Of a stretch of DNA of 64,000 nucleotides, positions 8,927-17,576 are shown piece by piece. The position numbers were made by a program, and so were the translations under genes. The stretch's first letter is position 1; each line of letters begins with the position of its first letter. Source of the DNA: Kitasatospora sp. NBC_00240 (lineage in GTDB: Bacteria; Actinomycetota; Actinomycetes; Streptomycetales; Streptomycetaceae); NCBI RefSeq assembly GCF_026342405.1, contig NZ_JAPEMU010000001.1, forward strand, positions 7,626,001-7,690,000, written 5' to 3'. Under the pieces are notes generated by a model. That model searched no databases. It worked only from the letters and a program-made list of their open reading frames with translations, and was not told the origin of the DNA.

Positions 8927-9370
8927 TCAGGGCGCCGGCCGGGCCAGCTTCAGCAGCACCTCGTCGTACTCCTCGTCGGGGCGCCGGCTCTGCTCGGTGA
9001 AGCCCACCCGGGCGTAGAACCGCCGGGCCGCGGTGTTCTTCTCGTAGACCTCCAGGGTCAGGGCGCCGTGCAGGAGCGCCGCCTGCCGGACCAGCGCCCG
9101 GCCGACGCCCCGGCCCTGGGCCTCGGGAGCGACGAAGAGGCCGCCGATCTCGGCGCCGAGAAGACCGAGCACCCCCGCCGGGACGCCGTCGAGTTCGGCG
9201 ATCCAGTGGTCGGCCTGGACCAGGTACACCTCGCGCATCTTCTGCTCGCGGGCACCCGTTCCCTCGTCCGCGAGGAAGGGGTGGGCGAGGCGGGCGGCCC
9301 GGGCCCAGATCTGCACCGCCGTGTCCTCGTCCGCCGGGGTGTAGGGGCGGACGTTCAGCCTGTCGGTCAT
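8927..9370 (-). CDS. GNAT family N-acetyltransferase
   Basis: This is a 147-residue acetyl-CoA-dependent N-acetyltransferase. Motif A is clear as GLFVAPEAQGRGVGRALV (acetyl-CoA pyrophosphate loop QGRGVG), and the C-terminal NTAARRFYARVGF motif is typical. The substrate is unknown. The ATG has no Shine-Dalgarno sequence, and a TACGGT box lies about 9 bases upstream, so the mRNA may be leaderless. It is divergent from the tRNA-like gene at 9.5 kb. Confidence 0.88.
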   Translation of the reverse strand: MTDRLNVRPYTPADEDTAVQIWARAARLAHPFLADEGTGAREQKMREVYLVQADHWIAELDGVPAGVLGLLGAEIGGLFVAPEAQGRGVGRALVRQAALLHGALTLEVYEKNTAARRFYARVGFTEQSRRPDEEYDEVLLKLARPAP

Positions 9371-9511
9371 GCGGCCGACCGTACCCCGGGGCCGTCGCGG
9401 GCGGCAGGGATTTTCGCTGCGTGCGGCTGGGACCACGCCCGGCCGGGCCGGTGCCGGCGGGGTGATCAATTCTGGTAATGTTCATCCCGTCGGAGAGAGA
9501 TCTCCGCACAT

Positions 9512-9584
9512 GCGTCGGTGGTGCTGGTGGAGCACGTCCTACTTTCAGTAGGAAGAGTCCGTTCGAATCGGGCCCGGCGCTCCA
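9512..9584 (+). tRNA. atypical tRNA-Glu(UUC)-like gene
   Basis: A full cloverleaf can be folded. The acceptor is GCGTCGG/CCGGCGC (one G-U pair), the D stem GTGC/GCAC with a GG-containing loop, and the anticodon stem TCCTA/TAGGA with loop CTTTCAG (U33, anticodon UUC, A37). The variable loop has 3 bases, the T stem is GTCCG/CGGGC with loop TTCGAAT, and the 3' end is U73 plus an encoded CCA. Invariant U8, U33, T54-C56, A58 and C61 are present. It is odd for tRNA-Glu: a short D loop without A14, a U discriminator, and no resemblance to the usual actinobacterial tRNA-Glu acceptor. A terminator follows 10 bases downstream. It may be a divergent isoacceptor, a specialised tRNA or a pseudo-tRNA. Confidence 0.72.
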
Positions 9585-9594
9585 ACTTTTTTGC

Positions 9595-9631
9595 CCTCCG
9601 CCCGGGATGCGACCAGCATCCCGGGCGGAGG
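9595..9631 (+). terminator. 16-bp perfect hairpin after the tRNA-like gene
   Basis: The arms 9595-9610 and 9616-9631 are fully complementary with a GACCA loop. They are preceded by a run of six T at about 9587-9592 after the CCA end. The same hairpin can serve the convergent ATP-grasp gene. Confidence 0.85.
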
Positions 9632-9651
9632 CGTTTCAGGTGCGGTACGTG

Positions 9652-10521
9652 TCAGCGGACCACCTGCGGGAGGTCCCGGCAGAACCGGCGGTCGCCGTCC
9701 CGGACGTCGGCGGCCGGGCCGGCCGCGCGCAGCACCACGTCCAGCACCGCGTCCGGGTCGCAGGCGTAACCGCCGCTGGCCCAGGCCGGATTGGCCTCCA
9801 CCACGCTCCAGGCCCCGGACCCCGCGAGCAGTCCGACGTCGACCACGACCGCGCTCGGCAGGCTGCCGGCGCAGCCGGCCAGCACCTCGGCCGCGAAGGC
9901 CAGCGCCTGCTCGCGGTGCGGGTCGGCGTCCAGCGGCGCCACGGACAGCGCGCCGTCCACCGCGTACCGGCTGGCCGCGTGCACCGCGCCGTCCAGGACG
10001 AACAGCCGGTACTCCCGGGCGAAGGCGACGATGTCGCTGACCAGGACGAGGGTGTCGTCGTCCAGCGCGTCCGGGCCGGGCAGGCCGCTGCCGTCCGGGT
10101 GGATCCGGGCCGGGAACAGCTTGTCCACCGGGGGTTTGAGGAACGCCGGGCGGCGCAGCCGGCGCGCCTCGACCAGCGGGAGGCACTCGATCCGGCGCCC
10201 GGTCAGCGCGGCCGGCAGGGTGGTCAGCCAGTCCGGCGCGGCGTCCAGCAGGGCGAGGCCCAGCTCCTGGCCGACCGCGTCGGCGAACAGCGGCCCGCCG
10301 TACACGTGGACGGCCGCCGTCGCGGGCAGGTCCTCCGGCACCCGATAGGCGGGGGCCGTCCGGGCCTGCAGGCCACGTCGGTGCGCGACGGTGCGCAGCT
10401 GGAGCCCGGTCTCGTTGATCCGGGGCGCGAGCAGGAGCAGGCGGGCGGCGGGGCCGGCGGTGCTGGCGCCGGTCGTGGCGGTGCTGGTCGTGCTGCCGGG
10501 AATGGTCGGGCCGGTGGTCAT
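9652..10521 (-). CDS. ATP-grasp domain protein
   Basis: A 289-residue protein of the ATP-grasp fold (similar to the DUF4343 group), expected to form amide or related bonds by an acyl-phosphate route. The FLKPPVDKLFPARI segment supplies a lysine for ATP, and the C-terminal part contains VVVDVGLLAGSG and VVEANPAWASGGY, typical for Mg-ATP ligands (D, E, N). The first 25 residues (Thr/Gly/Ser-rich) are a variable lead, so translation may start later, near LLLLAPRINETG. It is convergent with the tRNA-like gene. No peptide precursor or partner enzyme is adjacent, so the substrate is unknown. Confidence 0.8.
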   Translation of the reverse strand: MTTGPTIPGSTTSTATTGASTAGPAARLLLLAPRINETGLQLRTVAHRRGLQARTAPAYRVPEDLPATAAVHVYGGPLFADAVGQELGLALLDAAPDWLTTLPAALTGRRIECLPLVEARRLRRPAFLKPPVDKLFPARIHPDGSGLPGPDALDDDTLVLVSDIVAFAREYRLFVLDGAVHAASRYAVDGALSVAPLDADPHREQALAFAAEVLAGCAGSLPSAVVVDVGLLAGSGAWSVVEANPAWASGGYACDPDAVLDVVLRAAGPAADVRDGDRRFCRDLPQVVR

Positions 10522-10713
10522 GAGAGGCGATGGTGCCCCCTCGGGAGTACGGCTGACCAGTGGTTTTCGCGGGGGGATCTGGTGACCGGCCCCTTCGGCG
10601 TGCCAGAGTCCTCCCTGGACCGACCGGCGACGGGGGCGGGTGACACCGGCCTCCGCGCGCCGTCCGTCCGAGGCAATCCGACCCACCCTCAGCCGGAAAG
10701 CAGGCCACCGCCG

Positions 10714-11478
10714 ATGACCCGCGAAGTACCCTTCGTCCGCGTCAGCACCGCCGACGCCGTCACCACCCTCGAACTCGACTCCCCGCACAACCGCAACGCG
10801 CTCTCCACCCGCCTGATGGCCGAGCTCACCGCGGGGCTCGCCGCGGCGGCGGCCGACCCGGCGGTCCGGGCCGTGGTGCTCGGCCACACCGGCAAGGTGT
10901 TCTGCGCCGGCGCCGACCTGTCGGAGGCCACCGGCTCCGACCCGACGGTCGGGCCGCGCGGGCTGGTCGACCTGCAGCGGGCCCTGCTGGACTGCCCCAA
11001 GCCGGTGATCGCGGTGATCGACGGGCACGTCCGGGCTGGCGGCCTCGGCCTGGTGGGCGCCGCCGACCTGGCGATCGCCGGGCCCGCCTCCACCTTCGCC
11101 TTCACCGAGGTGCGGCTCGGGCTGGCGCCCGCCGTCATCTCGCTGCCGCTGCGCCCCAAGCTGCAGCCGCGCGCGGCCTCCCGCTACTACCTCACGGGGG
11201 AGACCTTCGACGCGGCCGAGGCGGCCCGGATCGGGCTGGTCACCGAGGCCGCCGAGGACGTGCCCGGCGCGTTGAAGTCGCTGCTGGACGCGCTGCGGCT
11301 GGGCTCGCCGCAGGGTCTCGCCGAGTCGAAGCGGCTCGCCAACGCCGAGGTGGTGCGCTCCTTCGAGCGGGACGCGGACGAGCTGGTCGCGCTGTCGGCG
11401 CGGCTGTTCGGCTCGGCCGAGGCGCAGCAGGGCATGCGGGCCTTCCTGGAGCGTCGGCCGGCGCCCTGGGCGGAGTGA
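10714..11478 (+). CDS. enoyl-CoA hydratase/isomerase family protein
   Basis: A crotonase-fold protein of 254 residues acting on acyl-CoA thioesters. The oxyanion-hole segments are VFCAGADLSE (about 69-78) and VRAGGLGLVGAADLAIA (about 110-126). The acidic positions used for water addition in true hydratases are partly changed (RAGGLG; TEVRLGLAP), so hydratase activity is not certain. Upstream GGAAAG and CAGG support the ATG. It is divergent from the ATP-grasp gene. The stop codon begins a degenerate 17-18-bp TGAC-containing repeat. Confidence 0.88.
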   Translation: MTREVPFVRVSTADAVTTLELDSPHNRNALSTRLMAELTAGLAAAAADPAVRAVVLGHTGKVFCAGADLSEATGSDPTVGPRGLVDLQRALLDCPKPVIAVIDGHVRAGGLGLVGAADLAIAGPASTFAFTEVRLGLAPAVISLPLRPKLQPRAASRYYLTGETFDAAEAARIGLVTEAAEDVPGALKSLLDALRLGSPQGLAESKRLANAEVVRSFERDADELVALSARLFGSAEAQQGMRAFLERRPAPWAE

Positions 11479-11568
11479 CGCCCGCCGGCCCGGTGACGGG
11501 GCCGGCCCGGTGACCGCGTGATCCGCGGTCGTCGGGCCGCCGCCGGGCCGTCGTGAGTCGCTGCCGGG

Positions 11569-12324
11569 TCAGCTCCAGGTGATGACCGCGGCCTCCCGCC
11601 AGAGGTCCAGCAGCGTGCGGTCGCCCTCGCACCCGACGTCCTCCGGCCGCAGCCGGTTCCAGAGCAGCAGGAACAGGTCGCGGGCCGGCCCGGTCAGGGT
11701 GAGGTCGGCGGGGCCGTCCGTGAGCGAGACCGTGACCGGCTCCCCGGTGATGGTCACCAGCCAGGCCCCGGGGCCGTCGGTGGGCCGGACGGCCAGGGTG
11801 CGGGGCCGCTCGCTGCGCAGCTTGGCGCGCGGGCGGACCAGCATGCCCCGCAGCAGCTCGTCGATCCCGTCCAGCGCCGGCCCGGTGCCGGTCGGCGGTC
11901 CGGTCGGACCGGCCGCCGCCTCGGCGTCGAAGCGGTGGACGGCCGTTTCGTGGGCCTGCCGGCGGGCCCAGAAGGCGAGCGGCGAGGGCGCGGGCAGGAA
12001 GGTCCAGCAGTCCAGGTCGGCGGGGGCGTCACGCAGCGCGGTCAGCAGCCCGGCATGGCCGGCCCGGAACCATTCGACCAGCTCGGCGTCGGCCGGGGCG
12101 GGCCCCCAGGCCGCCTCCTGGCCCGCCTCGTCGAGGGGCTCGGTGCGGGCCTGCGCGACGTGGGCGGCGGCCCAGCGGTGCACCTGGCCGGTGTGCAGGA
12201 CGAGGTCGCGCAGCAGCCAGCCGGGGCAGGTGGGGACGGGCGCGGCGAGGTCGGTGGCGGCGGCCGCGTCGGCGAGGAACTCGCCCTCCCGGCGCAGGGC
12301 TTCGATGTGCTCGGTTATCTGCAT
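11569..12324 (-). CDS. maleylpyruvate isomerase-type mycothiol-dependent enzyme
   Basis: A 251-residue protein of the DinB-like MDMPI superfamily, in which mycothiol is the usual cofactor. N-terminal features are the TCPGWLLRDLVLHTGQVHRW block, with the conserved TCPGW and the first metal-binding His. A second ligand block is HETAVHRFD at about 125-133. The C-terminal 80 residues match the MDMPI C domain with its DLFLLLWNR helix. The reaction is unknown; such proteins are abundant in actinomycetes. It is divergent from the acyltransferase gene. Confidence 0.87.
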   Translation of the reverse strand: MQITEHIEALRREGEFLADAAAATDLAAPVPTCPGWLLRDLVLHTGQVHRWAAAHVAQARTEPLDEAGQEAAWGPAPADAELVEWFRAGHAGLLTALRDAPADLDCWTFLPAPSPLAFWARRQAHETAVHRFDAEAAAGPTGPPTGTGPALDGIDELLRGMLVRPRAKLRSERPRTLAVRPTDGPGAWLVTITGEPVTVSLTDGPADLTLTGPARDLFLLLWNRLRPEDVGCEGDRTLLDLWREAAVITWS

Positions 12325-12406
12325 GGGTCGTCAGTCTGGCAGGGCCGCGGTGTGATGTTGACCGCCCCGTCGCCGGGCGGCTCGTACGGGCCGGTAACGT
12401 GAGCGC

Positions 12407-13168
12407 ATGTCGATCACCCGTTCGCTGTTCTCCGCCGCCCGGACCGCCGGTCGTCGCGCCGCCGGACGGCTGGTGCACCGAGGGTGGGGGTGGGTGCAGC
12501 GGGCCGGCGCCGTCTCCAACGACAACCCCGGCCCGTACCGCTTCGGCGAGTTGGGGGACGGCACCAAGCTGGCCTTCCCGCTCGGCGCGGTGTTCAACGA
12601 GCAGTGGATCACCATCGGACCGTTCTCGATCATCGGCGAGCGGGTCACCATCAGCGCGGGCTTCCTGCCCGGCCTCGACCTCGGCCCGGAGCCGATCGTG
12701 CGGATCGGCGGCGGCTGCGTGATCGGCCGGGACAGCCACATCGTCGGCCACCAGTCGATCGTGCTCGGCGACGACGTCTGGACCGGCCCCGGCGTCTACA
12801 TCTCCGACCAGGCCCACGAGTACCGCTCGACCGACCTGCCGATCGGCAAGCAGTGGCCGCGCAACGAGCCGGTGGAGATCGGCGCGGGCAGCTGGATCGG
12901 CACCGGCGCGGTGATCCTGCCCGGTGCGCGACTGGGCCGCAACGTGGTGGTGGCGGCCGGCTCGGTGGTGCGCGGCGAGGTGCCCGACCACAGCGTGGTG
13001 GCCGGCGCCCCGGCGAAGGTGGTCCGCAGCTGGACACCGGACGAGGGCTGGCAGCCGCCGTTCCGCAACGACGCCCCGAGCCCGATCCCGGAGGGCGTCA
13101 CCGCCGAACAGCTGCGCGCCCTGGTCGGCTGGGACCTCCGCCTGCCCGGCGAGGGCGCCGCGCAGTGA
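12407..13168 (+). CDS. left-handed beta-helix (hexapeptide) acyltransferase
   Basis: A 253-residue acyltransferase with many imperfect hexapeptide repeats ([LIV]Gxxxx) between about residues 60 and 215, for example IGPFSIIGERVTIS, IVLGDDVWTGPGV and VVAAGSVVRGEVPDHSVVAGAPAKVV. The DQAHEY segment holds a likely catalytic His. Such proteins O- or N-acylate sugars. The C-terminal 35 residues are unrelated to the repeats. The start ATG is preceded by TAACGT 6 bases upstream, so the mRNA may be leaderless. Its TGA overlaps the GTG of the decayed downstream gene (GTGA), so the two were once coupled. Confidence 0.88.
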   Translation: MSITRSLFSAARTAGRRAAGRLVHRGWGWVQRAGAVSNDNPGPYRFGELGDGTKLAFPLGAVFNEQWITIGPFSIIGERVTISAGFLPGLDLGPEPIVRIGGGCVIGRDSHIVGHQSIVLGDDVWTGPGVYISDQAHEYRSTDLPIGKQWPRNEPVEIGAGSWIGTGAVILPGARLGRNVVVAAGSVVRGEVPDHSVVAGAPAKVVRSWTPDEGWQPPFRNDAPSPIPEGVTAEQLRALVGWDLRLPGEGAAQ

Positions 13169-13483
13169 CGGCGGGCCTGCCGTACGTGTACCGGGTGACC
13201 AAGTACGACCGCGCTCCATGTCCGGCCGGACCTCTCCACCGACGTGCCGGGTGTGCTGGCCGCCGCACTCGCCGAGGACTACGCCGAACTCGTCCGGCGG
13301 GAGGGCGGACCGAGGATCTTCGCCGCCACCTTCCTCCAGGAGGACCATGGGCTGCTGCCGGGGATGCTGGCCGGGGCCCGGGCCGCCTGCCTGGTGGGGC
13401 ACGGTTCGGACGCCCTGCAGCCGCTGCTCTCCGCCGTGCTGCCCGACGCGGACGGGGTGGTCCGGGTCCGGCGGCACTCCTGA
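13165..13483 (+). pseudogene. fused remnant of two hypothetical genes
   Basis: The reading frame starts with GTG overlapping the acyltransferase stop and encodes VTAGLPYVYRVTKYD, which looks like the conserved beginning of an actinobacterial protein family. After about 15 codons it turns into arginine-rich nonsense. In the +1-shifted frame, from about 13220, a well-formed sequence continues (DLSTDVPGVLAAALAEDY to VVRVRRHS, stop at 13483) with normal codon bias. A deletion with a frameshift has joined the start of one gene to the end of another. A short intact gene from the GTG at 13244 (79 residues) cannot be excluded, but it lacks a ribosome site. Confidence 0.62.
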
Positions 13484-13547
13484 ACGGTGGCGCGCCCGGC
13501 GGGAGCGACGGCGGCGCGAGTGCCCCGCCGGTCCGGCCGTGGGCGGC

Positions 13548-14114
13548 TCAGCCGGCCGGGCGGAGGGTGACCACGGCGGTGACGCCGTTCACCCGCAGCA
13601 GGTCGCGGCCGGGGGAGTCCGGCAGCGCGGCGTCGAAGCGGTCGAGCCGGACACCCGCCGCGTCCAGCTCGGCGCTGCCGTCGAGGCAGACCAGCAGCAC
13701 CGTGGTGCCGGGCGTCACCTCGACCTCCCGCTCCCGGTCGGCGATCGCGACCTCGGCGGTCGCGCGGCCGCGCCGGGTCATCACGTTGAAGTCGACGACC
13801 GGGCCGCCCAGCAGGCGGCACCCGGTGTCGGCGTCGCCGGGGAAGGCGAACGGCCGGTAGGGCTGCGCGAGGACGTGTTCCGTGCCCGCCACGGTGAGAG
13901 CCATGCCGGCGCCGTCCACCAGGGTGATCACCCGGTCGACGCCGGGGAAGACCGAGAACGGGCCGCCCTGCCCGACGTCCGCGAGGCTCACCCGCCAGTC
14001 GAAGTCGGCCAGGCCGGAGCCCTCGGGCGCGCCCGCGACCTCCCGGGTGACGCCGCCGCCGTTGAGCCAGGCCGTCGCGGGCCGTCCGGCCGCCCGCAGT
14101 ACTCGAACCGCCAT
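13548..14114 (-). CDS. HutD family protein
   Basis: A 188-residue cupin-like protein of the HutD/Ves family. Visible family features are the FDWRVSLADVGQGGPFSVFPGVDRVITLVDG stretch at about 43-73 and PYRPFAFPGDADTGCRLLGGPVVDFNVMTRRG at about 90-121. HutD is linked with histidine utilisation in other bacteria and with small-molecule binding, but no hut genes are nearby, so the role is open. The ATG has ACGAGG upstream. Confidence 0.88.
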   Translation of the reverse strand: MAVRVLRAAGRPATAWLNGGGVTREVAGAPEGSGLADFDWRVSLADVGQGGPFSVFPGVDRVITLVDGAGMALTVAGTEHVLAQPYRPFAFPGDADTGCRLLGGPVVDFNVMTRRGRATAEVAIADREREVEVTPGTTVLLVCLDGSAELDAAGVRLDRFDAALPDSPGRDLLRVNGVTAVVTLRPAG

Positions 14115-14354
14115 GCCGTGCCTCGTCCCGTCGCGCCTGGTACCGGTCAAGGCGATCCTCGCACGTGCCGGGTGCCCCGACCGGACGGCGGCCGGCCGCC
14201 CTCCATGGACCGCGGGGGACGGCGCCGCCGGTACCAGGGGGCAGGATCGTCCGTCCCCCGGGGCAGTGCCGCGGAGGACGGCCGGGCAGCGGGCCCGGCC
14301 CGATCGGGCGGGGGAGCGCTGCCCGGTCGCGGCCCGGTCCAGTGGCTCACGGCC

Positions 14355-15614
14355 TCAGTGGCTCACGGCCGCCGGTCGCCGGGAGCGCACCGCGAACGGG
14401 AGCAGGCCGCCCAGGGCGGCCGCGCCGGCCACCGTGGTGAGGGCCAGCGGGAGGCCGACGGCGTCGGCCAGGAAGCCGATCACCGGCGGGCCGATCAGCA
14501 TGCCCGCGTAGCCGAGGGTGGAGGCGGTGGCCACGCCCCGCGGGCCGCCCGCCGCGCCCGCCTGGGCGATCGCCAGCGGGAAGATGTTGGCGAGCCCGAC
14601 GCCGACCAGCACCAGCCCGGCGAGGACGGCGGCCACCGACGGTGCCAGCGCCACCACCAGCATCCCGGCGCAGGCGGTGAGCCCGCCGACCGCGATCAGC
14701 CTGGTCTGGCCGATCCTGATGGAGAGCCAGGTGCCGCCGACCCGGCCGGCCGTCATGGCGAAGGCGAACGCCGCGTAGCCGGCGGCGGCCAGGCCCGCGG
14801 TCGCGTGCACGTCGTCGGTGAGGTGCAGGGTGGCCCAGTCGGCGATCGCGCCCTCGCCGTACGCGTCGAGCAGGGCGGTGAGGCCGAGCAGGACGACCAG
14901 CAGGCGGACCGACCGGGTGACGCCCCGGGCGGGCCGGGCGGCGGTCTGCGGGCCGGCCTCGGCGGTGCGCCGGGCGGTCGGTGCCTGGGCCGGGTCGGTG
15001 GCCGGGCCGCGCAGCAGGGCGGTGCCGGCGACGGCGGTGACGGCGAGGCCGAGGGCGCCGCTCAGCGCCAGGGCCCAGCCGGCGCCGAGGGTGCCGGCGA
15101 GCAGCCCGCCGATGCCGGCGCCGAGCAGCCCGCCGAGGCTGTAGCCGGCGTGGAAACTCGGCATCACCGGGCGTCTGAGCTCGGCCACCAGGTCCACGGC
15201 GGCGCTGTTCATCGCGACGTTCGCGGCGCCGTAGCCGGCTCCGAAGAGCAGCAGGACGGCGCCGAGCGACAGCACCGAGTGGGTGTGCGCGGGCAACGGG
15301 ACGGCGAGGCTGAGCAGGGCGACCGAGGCGATCGTGACCGGCTTGGAGCCGTACCGGACGCAGAGCCGGCCGACCACCGGCATGGTGGCCACGGCGCCCG
15401 CCGAGAGGCAGAGCAGGGCCAGGCCGAGGGCGCTGTGCGTGGCGCTGACCTGGCCGCGGATGTCCGGGATGCGGACGACCCAGGCGGCGAACAGGAAGCC
15501 GTCCATGGCGAAGAAGGCGGTGAGGGCGAGTCGGGCGGGCGACCAGGCGGCCCGCTTGCTGGGAGACTGGTAGGGGGCTTCCGAACGGGCGCGGGTTTTG
15601 TTTAGGAGCGGCAC
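14355..15614 (-). CDS. MFS transporter next to a ROK regulator
   Basis: A 419-residue, 12-helix MFS permease of the FucP/YfkF-like sugar or drug group. The loop GRLCVRYGSKPVTIAS near residues 72-87 is the A motif. The proposed GTG start has no ribosome site, but a minus-strand TATTCT box lies 9 bases upstream with TTGTGG 18 bases before it, which predicts a leaderless mRNA. Only 17 bases separate it from the start of the divergent ROK regulator, so the two promoters overlap and the ROK protein very likely controls this permease. The stop region lies in a 16-bp tandem duplication. Confidence 0.86.
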   Translation of the reverse strand: MPLLNKTRARSEAPYQSPSKRAAWSPARLALTAFFAMDGFLFAAWVVRIPDIRGQVSATHSALGLALLCLSAGAVATMPVVGRLCVRYGSKPVTIASVALLSLAVPLPAHTHSVLSLGAVLLLFGAGYGAANVAMNSAAVDLVAELRRPVMPSFHAGYSLGGLLGAGIGGLLAGTLGAGWALALSGALGLAVTAVAGTALLRGPATDPAQAPTARRTAEAGPQTAARPARGVTRSVRLLVVLLGLTALLDAYGEGAIADWATLHLTDDVHATAGLAAAGYAAFAFAMTAGRVGGTWLSIRIGQTRLIAVGGLTACAGMLVVALAPSVAAVLAGLVLVGVGLANIFPLAIAQAGAAGGPRGVATASTLGYAGMLIGPPVIGFLADAVGLPLALTTVAGAAALGGLLPFAVRSRRPAAVSH

Positions 15615-15631
15615 AAAGTAAGAATAGGGGT

Positions 15632-16885
15632 GTGCAGCACTCACCCACAAGCCCGAAGCCAGCACCGGACCCCAGCCGCCGGGCCGCGCCCGACCGCGGA
15701 CGCACGCTGCTCGGCCCGGCGCTCACCCTCATCCACACCGGCCAGGCGCCCACCCGGTCCGCCCTGACCAAGGCCCTCGATGTGACCAGAGCCACCGCCG
15801 GCGCGGTCACCGGCGAACTGGAGGCGCTCGGGCTGATCACCGTCGACTCCCGCCCCGCCGGCGGCGGCCGCGGCCGGCCCTCGCACCGGCTCGCCGTCGA
15901 CCCGGCCGGGCCCGTGGTGGTCGCCGGGCAGATCCACTCGGACGGTTTCAGCGTCGCCCTCGCGGGGCTCGGCGGCCTGCTGGAGCCACCCGTGCACCGG
16001 CCGCTGCCGGCCGCCACCGATCCCGTCCGGATGCTGCGCGCGGTCGCCCAGACCGGCGCCGAACTCGCCCGCGACACCAGCCGCCGCTGCCTGGGAGCCG
16101 CCCTCGCGCTGCCCAACCCCGTCACCGAACCGGACGGCACCGCGCTCGCCGCCCTGCACTTCGCCTGGCCCAGCGGGACCCCGGTCGCCGACCTCTACGA
16201 CGTGGAGGTGCGCCGCGCCGACCACGGCCCGCACGCGCCGGCCGCGCTGCCCAGCTTCGTCGCCAACGACGCCAACCTCGGCGCGCTGGCCGAGTACCGG
16301 CACGGTGCCGGCCGGGGCGCCCGGCACCTGCTGCTGGTCAGCTCCGGGCACCGGGGCGTCGGTGGGGCGCTGGTCATCGATGGCAAGCTGCACACCGGCA
16401 GCGCCGGGCTCGCTCTGGAGGTCGGCCACCTGACGGTGGACCCGCAGGGCCGGCTCTGCCAGTGCGGGAACCGCGGCTGCCTCAACTCCGAGACCGACCC
16501 CAACGCGCTGTTCGCCGCCGCCGGACTCACCCCCGACCCGGCCCGCCCGCTGCTCGACCAGGCCCGCGAACTGACCCGGGCCGCCGCCCACGACCCTCGC
16601 GCCCGCGCGGCCGTCGACCACGTCATCGACCGGCTCGGCCTCGGCCTGGCCGGGGTCGCGAACATCCTCAACCCCGACCGGGTGGTGCTCAGCGGCCTCC
16701 ACAAGGACCTCTGGGAGGCCGACCCGGACCGCCTGCGCGCCGTGGTCGCCGAGCGCTGCCTGTGGGGCCGCAGCGGACGGGTGCCGATCGTCGGCGCCGC
16801 GCTGGAGCACGGCGCCCTGGTCGGCGCGGCCGAACTCGCCTGGCTGCCCTACCTGGCCGACCCGCAGGCGGTGACCGCCGACTGA
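15632..16885 (+). CDS. ROK family transcriptional regulator
   Basis: A 417-residue repressor/sugar-kinase-like protein. The N-terminal winged helix (about 20-75) contains the TKALDVTRATAGAVTGELEALGLI segment. The ROK domain follows, with the LLVSSGHRGVGGALVIDGKLHTG region and the zinc motif CQCGNRGCLN near residues 275-285. ROK regulators of this kind bind sugars or sugar phosphates. The divergent MFS permease is the likely target. The GTG start sits 17 bases from the permease start with AGGGG just ahead, so translation may be leaderless or use a later codon. Confidence 0.9.
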   Translation: MQHSPTSPKPAPDPSRRAAPDRGRTLLGPALTLIHTGQAPTRSALTKALDVTRATAGAVTGELEALGLITVDSRPAGGGRGRPSHRLAVDPAGPVVVAGQIHSDGFSVALAGLGGLLEPPVHRPLPAATDPVRMLRAVAQTGAELARDTSRRCLGAALALPNPVTEPDGTALAALHFAWPSGTPVADLYDVEVRRADHGPHAPAALPSFVANDANLGALAEYRHGAGRGARHLLLVSSGHRGVGGALVIDGKLHTGSAGLALEVGHLTVDPQGRLCQCGNRGCLNSETDPNALFAAAGLTPDPARPLLDQARELTRAAAHDPRARAAVDHVIDRLGLGLAGVANILNPDRVVLSGLHKDLWEADPDRLRAVVAERCLWGRSGRVPIVGAALEHGALVGAAELAWLPYLADPQAVTAD

Positions 16886-16972
16886 GCTCCGGAGCCGGCC
16901 CCCGGCTCCACGAGGCCCGCACGCCGGCACCCGGGCAGGGGTGGCGGCGGGCGGACGTGGCAGAGTGCCGGG

Positions 16973-17576
16973 CTACCGCAGCAGGGCTAGCGCCGCCCGG
17001 AGGTTGTGCTCCGCGATGCCCCGCATCGCCTCCCGGTCGAGGAAGTCCCCGTCCAGCAGTCGCAGCGGCCCGGCCACCAGCGACAGCCGCATCGCCAAGG
17101 TGTGCAGGGCGAGCCGCTGTTCGTCCAGGCCGTCGTGGTCCAGCCACCGGTAGTGCTCGCCGAAGCGGATCCGCAGGAAGGCGTGCTCCCACTCGACGTC
17201 GAAGTGCATCAGGCCCTCGATGTCGATCAGGACGGGCTGCCCCTGCCGGTCCACCAGGACGTGGTCGGGGCCGAGTTCGCCGTGCACCAGCCCGTACTCG
17301 GCGCGCGGGCGGACGGCCGCGCCCAACGCCTGGACGAGCGCCGCCAGCTGGTCCCGGGCGGCGCCCACGCGGGCGTCCCGGGCGGCGGCCTCGGCCAGAT
17401 CCGCCAGCGCCCGGTCGAGCACCACCCGCTCGGACGAACGGCCCGCCGGCCCATCGCCGTTGCCGCTCGGGGCGGTCCGGCCGAGGTACGGGGCGCGGTG
17501 CTCACGCATCCGGCCGAGGGCCTCGGCCAGCCGGGCCAGCACCGGCTCGGCGGCGCGCGGGTCGCGCCCGAGCAGC
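16973..17576 (-). pseudogene. 5'-truncated aminoglycoside-type phosphotransferase
   Basis: The last 200 residues of a kinase-like phosphotransferase are intact. They include VHGELGPDHVLVD (Brenner-type catalytic loop, with Glu in place of the usual Asp) and VLIDIEGLMHFDVEWEH (DxE metal site), running to an intact stop. The N-terminal lobe of about 120 residues with the ATP-binding lysine is missing. Upstream of about 17576 the frame runs directly into the beginning of the GH13 remnant on the opposite strand. No start codon with a ribosome site is present. This is a remnant caused by a deletion. Confidence 0.75.

Noticed and set aside
9490..9590. Reading the tRNA-like locus as selenocysteine tRNA or a long-variable-arm serine tRNA
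   Set aside because: TTTCA can look like a UCA anticodon, but a 7-base loop with U33 gives UUC. The acceptor pairs as 7 bp (GCGTCGG/CCGGCGC) and the variable loop is only 3 bases.
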